This document shows positions 8,110-17,192 of a stretch of 26,995 nucleotides of DNA, in pieces. The stretch's first letter is position 1; the number at the start of each line of letters is the position of its first letter. The stretch is from positions 409,606 through 436,600 of the forward strand of contig BJOX01000297.1 of NCBI GenBank assembly GCA_009731375.1, read 5' to 3'. The stretch comes from Paulinella micropora (lineage: Eukaryota; Cercozoa; Imbricatea; Euglyphida). The position numbers and the translations under genes were made by a program. Under the pieces are notes generated by a model. That model worked only from the letters and a program-made list of their open reading frames with translations, had not been told where the DNA came from and did no database searches.

Positions 8110-8375
8110 AGTGATGCAATGAGCAAATTATGTTATGCAATGAGCAAATTATGTGATGCCAGCAATATGTGATGCCATCAGCAACATGTGATGCCATCAG
8201 CAACATGTGATGCCATCAGCAATATGTGATGCCATCAGCAATATGTGATGCCATCAGCAATATGTGATGCCATCAGCAATATGTGATGCCATCAGCAATA
8301 TGTGATGCAATCAGCAATATGTGATGCAATCAGCAATGTGTGATGCAATCAGCAACATGTGATGCAATCATAATA
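8110..8375. repeat. Minisatellite array 5 (19 bp unit)
   Basis: About 11 copies of AGCAATATGTGATGCCATC, changing to GATGCAATC towards the right, preceded by two GAGCAAATTATGTGATGC variants. It lies inside the inferred minus-strand intron 8037-8399. Confidence 0.96.
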
Positions 8376-8399
8376 TTATATAGGAAGAAAGAACCATAC

Positions 8400-8877
8400 C
8401 AAAGAAAACCCCAGGGAAATTCTCCCGGGTAAAGTGCTGAAGAAGCGCGCATAGGTAGCGTCGTTGGGGAAGCCAGGGGTCCGGACCTGTCAATTTCTTG
8501 CCCTCGTAACACCCAGTCTCATGTCGACAGCTCTCATCACACAAATTCTCGGCCTCGTCCTCCTCGCCCTCCGATGAGCTCTCCGCAGCCGCAGGCTCCA
8601 CACTGTATGGTGTGTTGCTGTCTTCTCCCTCGGAGTCGGTAACATGCTCCACTGTATAATCTTTGTCATTCACCAGTCGATAATCATCTCCCAGGAACCA
8701 TTTAAAGTGAGGACAGGCGCTACTCGTGAACCCCACAACGAAAGGGAACATTCTCCATTTGATAAACTTGACCAGCCTGTTATGCTTCTTTATGCTGTTT
8801 CGGTCACCTGGGTCGGCCTTCCAAGCCCTGTAAACAAGTACCGCGTCCATGAAAAGAAATGAGCACCCACGGCGCAT
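8400..8877 (-). CDS. Unrecognised protein exon with acidic linker
   Basis: About 159 codons open from ATG at 8877 to a donor-like GTATGG at 8399. The first 85 residues are well mixed and aromatic (HNRLVKFIKWRMFPFVVGF, CPHFKWFLGDDYRL), followed by an acidic Ser/Glu linker (about residues 85-115) with two Cys (NLCDESCRHE), then a compact end (PWLPQRRYLCALLQHFTREN). I do not recognise the family. ATG 8877 is preceded by in-frame stops; alternatively the exon starts inside, after a good acceptor (TTGTTTACAG at about 8827), so the start is open. It joins in phase to 8036 downstream. Confidence 0.5.
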
Positions 8878-8972
8878 GCATGTAAATTACACTCACGTAT
8901 GTACCCTTGAAAGAAAAGAAGAGCTAGCCGAGTATTGTGATGTGCACAGACACAATAAAAAGAAGAACGCAC

Positions 8973-9022
8973 ATCACTAAACTCCGTTAGCAGCAGCGGG
9001 AAGCGGATTTGGAAAATCTTCC
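8973..9022 (-). CDS. Small exon candidate
   Basis: An acceptor with a pyrimidine tract (GTTGTTTTCCGCCACAG) precedes GGAAGATTTTCC on the minus strand. Joined to the phase-1 donor at 9333/9332 it keeps an open frame (KIFQIRFPLLLTEFSD). The 3' end is uncertain; a GTGCGT follows at 8972. The intron so defined (9023-9332) contains array 6. Confidence 0.35.
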
Positions 9023-9054
9023 CTGTGGCGGAAAACAACGACGCTTCAGCTATA

Positions 9055-9195
9055 CACGATCCGATTAGCTACATACGCTGCGATCAGCTATATATGATGC
9101 AATCAGCTATATATGATGCAATCAGCTATATATGATGCAATCAGCTATATATGATGCAATCAGCTATATGATGCAATCAGCTATATATATGATGC
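9055..9195. repeat. Minisatellite array 6 (19 bp unit)
   Basis: About seven copies of AGCTATATATGATGCAATC, with the unit shortened or lengthened by TA steps at the right end. It lies in the inferred minus-strand intron 9023-9332. Confidence 0.95.
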
Positions 9196-9332
9196 GATGC
9201 GACTGACTGCATTCTACCATGTGTCTCGCTTATCGAATCCCCACAGGCCATTCTCTTCCCCTCTGGCGTTGCCCGGTTTGAAACTTGTAATCACTTCTTG
9301 ATCCCACTTCTCCTTGTCGTGTGATAACTTAC

Positions 9333-9507
9333 TTCCAAACTCCGCCGCCACCAAGTCCAACTGCTCTCGTTCCGTGGCCTCCGTCTTCTGGCTCTTCTTC
9401 GTCTTCTTCTTCTTCTTCTTCTTCTTCTTCTTCTTCTTCTTCTTCTTCTTCTTCTTCTTCTTCTTCTTTACTGACTCCCCGTCATTCTCGGCGGCAAGGT
9501 TGATCAT
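9333..9507 (-). CDS. Lys-rich exon, third copy of the charged cassette
   Basis: The minus strand reads NLAAENDGESVKKK, a long Lys run from (CTT)n on the plus strand (9397-9468), then KTKKSQKTEATEREQLDLV and AAEFG before a consensus donor GTAAGT at 9332. If that donor is not used the frame runs on to a TAG at 9214. AENDGESVKKK matches AESDGESAEKEKEKKK in the exons at 6118 and 7609. Product unknown, probably disordered; the exon may belong to the same gene as 9022 and 8877. Confidence 0.45.
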
Positions 9508-9601
9508 GCTATCGGATCAGAGGACGAAGACGAGGCAGAGGCTGGCGAAAAAGCACAAGGTACCGTACTACTGGGTCTGTCAGTCCCAGTAGTGTAGTAG
9601 T

Positions 9602-10259
9602 ATGTACCGATTGATAAGGATAACCGTTCCCTCTTGCAAGTTCTGCCGTGCGCCGAGGCCCTGTACTGCGGAAGGCAAAGCATTGCGCGCGACTGGTAAA
9701 GTGCAACAGAAAATATCTTCGCTTGCCCCGGGGGACGATGCCTGTGGCAACTGCAAACAGCCGGTTGCACCAGCTAGTCGATTCTGCAGCAGCTGTGGCA
9801 CAGCGTACGAAGGCAAATCACAGTCACAATCTGCACCCGTGGAGGATGAATGGTATAAAGGGCCGTTTCAACTCACGCAGCCGCCAGCAACTGTGCGCCG
9901 AGACTGGAAGGTTCCGAAGCTGCATCGTTCGGAATATCTGTACGTGTTGACGACCGGCACCATGGATAATTCCTTGTGCAAAGTTGGCTTCAAGGTCAAG
10001 GTAATACTATCTCATCCTTGTTCTGTTCGGCAACAATATTCTGTTCTGTCGTAACTTTGCCTTGCTGCCTTGTTGGCAGGTACTCGCAGTACCAGACTTT
10101 ATTTACGAAGGATTTAAGCTGCCCTGGTGGACGGTGGTGGTCGAGCCATCAACATGCGTGTCAGTCATGGAGTCAAAAACTTTACTAGGTGAAAACCGGC
10201 AGCCATGCGGACTTGGAACGCTTGAAGAAAACTTGGGATGGCAAGGCAAAAGCGAATAA
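9602..10259 (+). CDS. Zinc-ribbon protein, possibly GIY-YIG-like (two exons)
   Basis: Exon 1 ends at 10000 before GTAATA; exon 2 starts at 10080 after TGCCTTGTTGGCAG; both are phase 0 and join in frame (intron 79 nt). Exon 1 has CKFC (residues 12-15) and then CGNC (48-51) and CSSC (62-65), a CxxC-x10-CxxC zinc ribbon. Near its end EYLYVLTTGTMDNSLCKVGF resembles the start of GIY-YIG/T5orf172-type domains (YxYV...KxGF), but the Arg and Glu expected downstream are not evident in exon 2, so this part is tentative. Exon 2 has a compact start (VPDFIYEGFKLPWWTVVVEP) and ends at TAA 10257, which overlaps an AATAAA. The true start is unclear: ATG 9602 follows stop codons and an acceptor may lie nearby. 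Confidence 0.55.
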
Positions 10260-10263
10260 TAAA
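10258..10263 (+). promoter_or_regulatory. Polyadenylation signal AATAAA overlapping the stop
   Basis: GAATAATAAAC holds both the stop TAA (10257-10259) and AATAAA (10258-10263), followed by a T-rich stretch. If used, the 3' UTR would be very short. Confidence 0.4.
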
Positions 10264-10360
10264 CTTTTTGTTTATCACCTCAGCGTGAATGATCTCTTGG
10301 AGTACTGGCGTGGACGATAAACAAAAGAAGGCCAAGCGCGTCGTTATGGTAGGCACACTT

Positions 10361-10535
10361 ATGATTGCATCTTCAAAATTATGATATGTGATGCCATCAG
10401 CAATATGTGATGCCATCAGCAATATGTGATGCCATCAGCAATATGTGATGCCATCAGCAATATGTGACGCGATCAGCAATATTATGACTGCAACTTCAAA
10501 ATTATGATTGCATCTTCAAATTTATGATTACATCT
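10361..10535. repeat. Minisatellite array 7 (19 bp unit)
   Basis: Four to five copies of AGCAATATGTGATGCCATC, the same unit as array 5, flanked on both sides by TATGATTGCATCTTCAAAAT-type units. It ends just before an acceptor-like ATCTCGTAG at 10540. Confidence 0.93.
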
Positions 10536-10540
10536 CGTAG

Positions 10541-10750
10541 GCTCTGAACGTGGCCGGCTTCAGGGTCGGTCTTCCAGAAGCGGATCATGTACAAAGGAAC
10601 CGGTTTTCGGATTGAGGTAAGGAGGGTGCACTGGACGAGAAACTGGATTTACGAATGGAGAAAGGGGCAAAGTACGGGAGCCGTGAACAAGAACGCGATT
10701 GGACGGATGACAGCGACGTCGATGAATGCGATGAACCTGCCAAGTGGTAG
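10541..10750 (+). pseudogene. Exon-like frame with TGA and TAG
   Basis: After ATTACATCTCGTAG one frame reads ALNVAGFRVGLPEADHVQ, meets TGA at 10613-10615, continues KEGALDEKLDLRMEKGAKYG and DWTDDSDVDECDEPAKW, meets TAG at 10748-10750, and then continues into the Ser run of the next exon. GAG|GTAAGG at 10616/10617 could be a donor and GTGGTAG at 10750 an acceptor, so the stops may lie in introns. Otherwise the gene is decayed. Confidence 0.35.
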
Positions 10751-11347
10751 ATCGCGGAGCAGGCTTCTGCGTCGTCGAGTTCCAGCTCTTCGTCGAGTTC
10801 CAGCTCTTCGTCGAGTTCCAGCTCTTCGTCGAGTTCGAAAGCGAAAAAAAAAATGAGGTATTCGAGGATGGGTTTTGCACAGAGATCAATGTTATATATC
10901 ATTTTAGGTTGAATGTCTTTCGAAGGGGTGCAATGTACTTGCTGCCGGACGTGAAAGATTGGCCACGACTCATGTACTTGGTCTCGTATTTACACCCGTC
11001 TGACGAAAATGACAAGGTTACTTGCAAAGCAATTGTTGATATGCACGTTGTGCATCTTTTGGGACATCCTGATGCGGGATTTCGAGCTATGCACTGCGAG
11101 TCACCTATTTTTAGACTCGCTTATGTATGCAGGAAAGATACAAAGTTAATCTTCCAAGATGGGCCAGAACTGTGTGATGCATATACTGCCACATTGGATG
11201 GCTCATATTTAGACAGAGATTTGGAGGTGTTCGAGGATGGGCTTTGCCAGATTGATGCACTGGGCTGTCCTAGAAGGCTTACAAGAGCAAGTTGGGAGAA
11301 AGTACTAAGAAAGGGCAAAGAGTATAAACGCTTGTTGAGTTTTCAAT
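10751..11347 (+). CDS. Unrecognised protein, two phase-matched exons
   Basis: Exon 1 (10751-10857) encodes a Ser-rich run, from an 18-bp repeat of AGTTCCAGCTCTTCGTCG, then KAKKKM and two bases of Arg. A 50-nt intron (GTATTC...ATTTTAG) follows. Exon 2 (10908-11347) supplies the third base and stays open for 146 codons: VFRRGAMYLLPDVKDWPRLM, HVVHLLGHPDAGFRAMHCES, LTRASWEKVLRKGKEYKRLL. It ends at a consensus donor GTAAGT (11348), whose intron begins with array 8. The composition looks genuinely coding; I do not recognise the family. The intron copies an exon-2 segment (see findings), so reading straight through is an alternative. Confidence 0.5.
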
Positions 11348-11394
11348 GTAAGTAATTATAATTACTAAATAAAAACATATTGCTTGCAAAGCCT

Positions 11395-12240
11395 GTAAAT
11401 ATAGATGAAATAGATGGTGGTATCATCAAATAGATGATGCCATCATCAAATAGATGATGCCATCATCAATTTATTATACAACCGGAGCACAAAATAGATG
11501 ATGCCATCATCAAATAGATGATGCCATCATCAAATAGATGATGCCATCATCAATTTAATATACAACCGGATCACAAAGTAGATGATGTCATCATCAAATA
11601 GATGATGTCATCAAATAGATGATGCCATCATTAATTTAATATACAACCGGATTATAAAATAGATTATGCCATCATCAAATAGATGATGCCATCAGCAATT
11701 TAATATTCAACTGGATCACAAAATAGATGATGCCATCATCAAATAGATGATGCCATCATCAATTTAATATTCAACCGGATCACAAAATAGATGATGCCAT
11801 CCTCAAATAGATGATGCCATCATAAATTTAATATGCAACCGGATCACATATTAGATGATACCATCATCAAATAGATGATGCCATCATCAAATAGATGATG
11901 CCATCATCAATTTAATATACAACCGGATCACATATTAGATGACCGGATCATCAAATAGATGATGGCATCATCAATAGATGACGATTTAATAACAACCGGA
12001 TCACATATTAGATGACCGGATCATCAATAGATGGAGGCATCATCAATAGATGACGATTTAATATACAACCGGATCACATATTAGATGATGACATCATCAA
12101 ATAGATGATGGCATCGTAAATAGCGTGATTTAATATGTGACTGGATCATTAAATAGATGATGGCATCGTAAATAGCTAGAATCTAAAATGTGACTGGATC
12201 ATCAAATAGGCGATGCCATCATCAAATAGGTGATGCCATC
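11395..12240. repeat. Minisatellite array 8, composite higher-order array
   Basis: The 20-mer AAATAGATGATGCCATCATC is combined with a spacer TTTAATATACAACCGGATC that recurs about 11 times (near 11468, 11553, 11634, 11699, 11762, 11825, 11911, 11988, 12058, 12130, 12180), at intervals of about 50-85 bp. Divergence rises to the right. It lies in the intron that starts at 11348. Confidence 0.96.
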
Positions 12241-12420
12241 ATCAACTGATTCTTGAGTCAATGTGTGATTTTATCGTCAACGTAAAAGTGTGATTGCATC
12301 ATAAACTGATTCTATCGTCAATGTGTGATTTTATCGTCAACGTAAAAGTGTGATTGCATCATAAACTGATTCTATCGTCAACGTAAAAGTGTGATTGCAT
12401 CATCAAAGTGATTGCATCGC
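12241..12420. repeat. 60-bp tandem repeat
   Basis: 12241-12300 and 12301-12360 are nearly identical (TCGTCAATGTGTGATTTTAT, CGTCAACGTAAAAGTGTGAT, TGCATCATAAACTGATTC), and a shortened third copy follows to 12420. It joins array 8 without a break. Confidence 0.96.
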
Positions 12421-12714
12421 ATATATGCGATGGCATCGCATGTAGACCCGATTCCCTTAAATTATCGTGTTTAATCAGTTTTACGATAGAATCAGCATTT
12501 TTGTCCCCATAGTGCCCTATAAACAAAACCTAGCACTTACTCTTACGGCAAAGGGGTCAGCACGGCCACTCGTGGTCTGGTAAACCCCTGTTGGTAAATA
12601 ACTATTCTCGAAAGTACGGGAGTCTCGGAGTGTATGCATTTGCTGTAGAGGACATGGCACTACCCTCGTGGGTTGTGCGTATTTGAGACACGTTTCCAGT
12701 GCCGAGTGAGCGAG
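12421..12714. other. Spacer without visible gene
   Basis: Unique-looking sequence between the 60-bp repeat and the microsatellites. There is no long frame or recognised motif. Confidence 0.5.
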
Positions 12715-13163
<449 letters not shown>

Positions 13164-13466
13164 CGAAGAGCGTTAGCGAGGGCCAAGTTTCTTTGCGGGA
13201 CTGACAATGTTGCGACCTCGACACATACGTAAACAAGACCGGAAGGAAAGCGTAGACTCAATTAGCGATCACGAAATTTAAATGAACAGAGAAAAAAGGA
13301 CAGGAGCTGGGAAAGTTTCCGCATCGTATTGGAAACTAGTGATCATGAGTACTGACCGCGATCGTACGCGTAGTCAGAACGAGGAAAGTTTGGCTAGATG
13401 GTCAAGAGCGGATTGCAACACGGGTCAACATGGTCATGCTTTGCAGAGAAAAACATGTACGATCGT

Positions 13467-13743
13467 GTGTCGTTAGTCTAGTTAGATTGAAGGGCGCCGG
13501 CAATCGTATGCCATGGCCATCGTATCAAGTCTACGGTATAACAAGTCGATAATGAGATCGAGTCGATAAATGAGATCCAAGGAAGAATAGATAGACGGAG
13601 AAGCTGTGTCGTTAGTCTAGTTAGTCGAGATTGAAAGGCGCCGGCAATCGTATGCTACCGTATCAAGTCCACGGTATAACAAGTCGAGGATGAGATCGAA
13701 TCGATAAATGAGATCCAAGGAAGAAGAGATAGACGGAGAAGCT
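13467..13743. repeat. 139-bp tandem duplication
   Basis: 13467-13605 and 13606-13743 are two head-to-tail copies, beginning GTGTCGTTAGTCTAGTTAG and ending AGATAGACGGAGAAGCT, with a few substitutions and small indels. A further short echo (GTCGAGATTGAAAGGCAATC, GTATGCC) occurs near 13897-13925. There is no coding signal; 13163-14062 holds no recognisable gene. Confidence 0.93.
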
Positions 13744-14062
13744 ATTTACCGAGTCTGGTTCGCTGATCAGCGGGCAGACCCCTATCACATTATTTTGTAA
13801 CCAGTTGAATGCTTAATTGAAATACATGAAAGATCAAAGGACCGTTCGTACGACCCTCGCTCCCTTTCTTGCATAGAAAGACAATCGTATGTCTTTAGTC
13901 GAGATTGAAAGGCAATCGTATGCCTTGTCTACTACGGATTCGAACACGATCGATCTTAGGAAGTGGAAAAATCCACTCTTAGAATGCACCCATTTCTCGT
14001 TCGCTCAGGGTTGGCCAGGACGACAATGTCACTGTGATCTGTGAGTCGTGTAGCCAGGGGTG

Positions 14063-14253
14063 TTTATAGGACTGATGATTGCTTTACCTATTTACTCAGT
14101 TGTATTTCCTTTATTCAAGTTTAGGCGGCTAGTTAGTTTAATTTGATTGACTCGCGGCCCGTGTCTGGTTCAGTTTCCTTCTGTCTCAGTAAAGACCAAG
14201 TGTGTCTACAGAATGGGAACCCCTCCCCCGGCAACCTAGTAAAGTTACATTGG
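14063..14253 (+). repeat. 190-bp direct repeat, copy A
   Basis: Matches 16471-16655 with few differences (one 7-bp indel near 14150). Shared landmarks are TTACTCAGTTGTATTTCCTT, GTTTAGGCGG, CCGTGTCTGGTTCAGTTTCC, ACAGAATGGGAACCCCTCCC and GTAAAGTTACATTGG. It can be framed TG...CA (TGATGATTGC to GTTACA), as expected of an LTR, but no tRNA primer site is certain. Confidence 0.9.
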
Positions 14254-14554
14254 TTTATGGAGTCTTGTTGGTGCTTCGTCTGCGTGGAGCTGGAGCTATC
14301 TTCAGTCAAGCTGTGGCGGAACCGCATTCAATTTGGGGGGAGGAAAAGTCTGGGTAGGGAATCGTCACCCAGGACCAGGGAGCGTCCTTCGATCATCGTG
14401 ATGGCGGCAAAAGTCCAGCTGCCAGGCTGGGGGACCTTTTCGTGGAGACACTGCTCTTAACGCTGCTGTGATCAGACTACGAGTTGCTCGGTTGAGCAGT
14501 GGACAGACCTTTTGGTTGGTTGGGTCAAGGACCCAGTGCGTCAGCTGAAAGCAT

Positions 14555-14609
14555 GTTCTGAAACTTTGAATTTTATGGTAAGGAGACCTAAAATTCAAAC
14601 TTTCAGAAC
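14555..14609. repeat. Long hairpin (21-bp arms)
   Basis: GTTCTGAAACTTTGAATTTTA (14555-14575; 21 positions) pairs with 14589-14609 with one mismatch around a 13-nt loop. The loop sequence GTAAGGAGACCTA is repeated directly after the right arm (14611-14623). Confidence 0.9.
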
Positions 14610-14623
14610 AGTAAGGAGACCTA

Positions 14624-16470
14624 GGGCTGCTCGGTAGTACTACGGGCAATCGAGTAGCTAGTAAAGTCGAGGGGTCTCGAGCTCCATCTAGGGCGATCCC
14701 TAGAGGTGGGAGTTAGACTGCCGTCCGGAAAGACACCTGGGCGTTTAAAGTTAGAAGGTGGGAAAGAAACTTTGAGTGGTTCCCTCCGTAGAGGCAGAAT
14801 GTTGGCTGCAAGTCAAGGTGTGGCAGCCCCTCATCAAGGGCGACACCTGGGACAATGTAAAATGTTTAAGGAAAATAAGGGAGTGCATGTTGGCACAAAA
14901 GACTTTTTCGTTGGCCATGTTGGCAAAAAGATGAAACCAAATTTACCGGTGGTTCCAGACATTTTTTCGAAAACTTTAAGTTTGCTGGGCAGCAGCTGGT
15001 GCTGTTTGCTGTTTTCGTTCCTGGCGTGCTCTGTGGTGTGTGCTCGGACAGGTTGAGCAGTGCAGCAGTTTAGGAACATCGTGCGTGTCGTGTTCTGCGT
15101 TTTTGGTGCAGTGGTTAGGACGTTTCAAGGACTTTGTTGGTCATTGCTGGACTTTGGAAGATTAAGAGGAAAATTTGGTTGTTGATGGACTTTGAGTTTT
15201 AGAATGGGACTTTAAGCATTATTATTTGCGAAAGGGTTGGAAAGGTTTTAGGTATGGTATTGAAGGCTGAGCTGATTTTCTGTATTTGACGACGGTGGAC
15301 GTTGAGTTTTCCTTGTTGCATTCGAACGGGGCATGAGGACTTTTAGCGTTGGAATTGGGAAGAAAAGGAAGGGGGGGAAGTAAGGAAATTTATTTCTTTT
15401 TTGTTGCTTGTGTTTCGGCGGGGCTTTTGTTTAGTTTGGGAAGCAGGAGGACTGCTAGTCGTCGTTTGTTGTGACAGTTCTGGTCGTAGGGGGAGAACAT
15501 CGTACGTCATAGTCCTGAAATTATTTTATTTTTGTTCCTTTGAGACCGGACAGTTGTTGCTCTTCTCTCTCTTCTCTCCTCTCTCTAGAGCTGACTTGCC
15601 GGCATAGGGCAAGGACCCTTGGATTCTTTTGTATTGCTCATTGATCAGTTTATTTCCTTCTCTATTATATACATTAATGGATAAGGAGTTACGGGGAGAT
15701 ACCTGCTTGTGTGTGTTCATATTTTCATACGTGTTTTGCTTTGGGCAGTTTTGTGAGTAAGAATTGCTTTATCATCGTGGTTGTTGCGGCGAGTATGTGT
15801 GAGTTATTATTTGGCACGAATGTGTGAGGATCGTATTTACATACGTGTTTGCTTTGTGAGTATGAATTGCTTTATCGTCGTGGTTGTTGCGGCGAGTATG
15901 TGTGAGCTATTATTTGGCGGAGGAGACATACGCCTATGTGAGGAAGTTTGTTTGTTGAGCTTATGTGTTGCTATATTGCCGAACTCCACTGGAGACGTAG
16001 GATAATTCACTTGCTTATTTCGTTTTATTTGTATCTTACTATTAGTTTGTTCGTTGTGCTTGTCAGCATCTCGTCCGTTTACTTGGTTGTGCTCGTGACA
16101 CTGTTGAACATACATGAATTAATGTATTGACGTTGACATATACATATATGTATCTTCATATTGTGTGTTGGTCATTTTCCGTGCGAATGGTGTGGATTGC
16201 TTATGTATGCGATATTAATAATGATGGTGATGTGCTTAGTGCTTAACGATGTGTTTAAGGTTTCGCTGTTTGAGTTGTGACAGTATTTTATTAATTAACT
16301 TGTTTGGCTGTTGTCTGGCTTTATGACATTTACTATGTTGGCTCATATCGGCCGCTATTCCTAAATAGGGGGAGCAATGGACAAATTTATCAATATAGTA
16401 TTTAGTCATATCGGCCTATACATGTTTTACATAGTTATTAATAGTTCTGGTACTGGTGGCAGTGAGTCCC
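14624..16470. other. Long stretch without supported gene
   Basis: Moderately G/T-rich on the plus strand. Scattered frames of 60-115 codons lack domain signatures. The only structure I see is the direct repeat at 15727-15918 and, near 16360-16372, a short purine run (AGGGGGAG). Confidence 0.45.
15727..15918. repeat. ~80-90 bp direct repeat
   Basis: 15727-15815 and 15841-15918 share ATACGTGTTT, GAATTGCTTTATC and TCGTGGTTGTTGCGGCGAGT, and TATTATTTGGC, separated by 25 bp. Confidence 0.92.
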
Positions 16471-16655
16471 TTTATAGACTGATCATTGCTTTACCTATTT
16501 TACTCAGTTGTATTTCCTTTATTCAAGTTTAGGCGGGTAGTTAGTTCAATTTGATTGAGCCCGTGTCTGGTTCAGTTTCCTTCTGTCTCAGTAAAGACCA
16601 AGTGTGTCTACAGAATGGGAACCCCTCCCCCGGCAACCTAGTAAAGTTACATTGG
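16471..16655 (+). repeat. 190-bp direct repeat, copy B
   Basis: Second copy of 14063-14253. It ends at GTTACATTGG, 33 bp before the first retroelement-like frame (16689), so it may be the LTR or leader of that element. Confidence 0.9.
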
Positions 16656-16688
16656 GTACTGCTGCATTTATTATTATATTACTACTAG

Positions 16689-17178
16689 GAGCAGGAGGAG
16701 ATAAAGGAAGATAAAGTCTACTCAATCAGTGTAAGACTGGAAGACCCTGTTCCCGATGGCACCGGATATGCCCGATTCAGATTCACGACACCGGAGTCTG
16801 TTTTCGCGATGTCAGGATGCACTCTATCCTTGGAGGAACTAGAGAGTGATCGTGACTTTGACAAAAAGAAGCCCGGAGGATTAGTGTGCCACAAGAGGGA
16901 CAATTGGAAGGGTTCAGTTCATTTCGTATCCGAGGAAGTGCACGCCTTTCAAGCGGCCACTGAGCCTTTACCGGATATTTGTTGCAAGGACTGTCTTGAC
17001 AACATGATCTACGAAGTCTATGATGGAATCTGATCCTGTGGAAGGAGAGTGAGAAAGCGGATTCACTTTATGACACACAAGATGTCATGGACTACGAGAA
17101 ATCATGGAAAGAGTCGGCTTTTCCTGATTATGGAGGATTAGTGTGTCCTGTGGAAGGGAAATCCTTGGAAGATTGAGT
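16689..17178 (+). pseudogene. Retroelement-associated frame, function unknown
   Basis: Open from after TAG 16686 to TGA 17031-17033 (about 114 codons), with Cys/His pairs (LVCHKRDN; DICCKDCLD) that could bind zinc. After that stop another frame (17036-17178) remains open for about 47 codons and ends in TGA; GGLVC occurs in both parts. Codon use and A/G-rich style resemble the integrase that follows, so I infer the same element. No Gag, protease or reverse transcriptase motif is visible, so the usual central pol domains are missing or lie outside the similarity I can see. Confidence 0.45.
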
Positions 17179-17192
17179 GGAAGAATTGGGAG

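Noticed and set aside
636-12420. CRISPR array interpretation of the 19-20 bp repeats
   Set aside because: There are no unique spacers between repeats, the units are directly tandem, and the context is eukaryotic.
14706-15056. 116-codon plus-strand frame at 14706
   Set aside because: No domain, no splice support, and ordinary composition for this G/T-rich stretch; it is likely chance.
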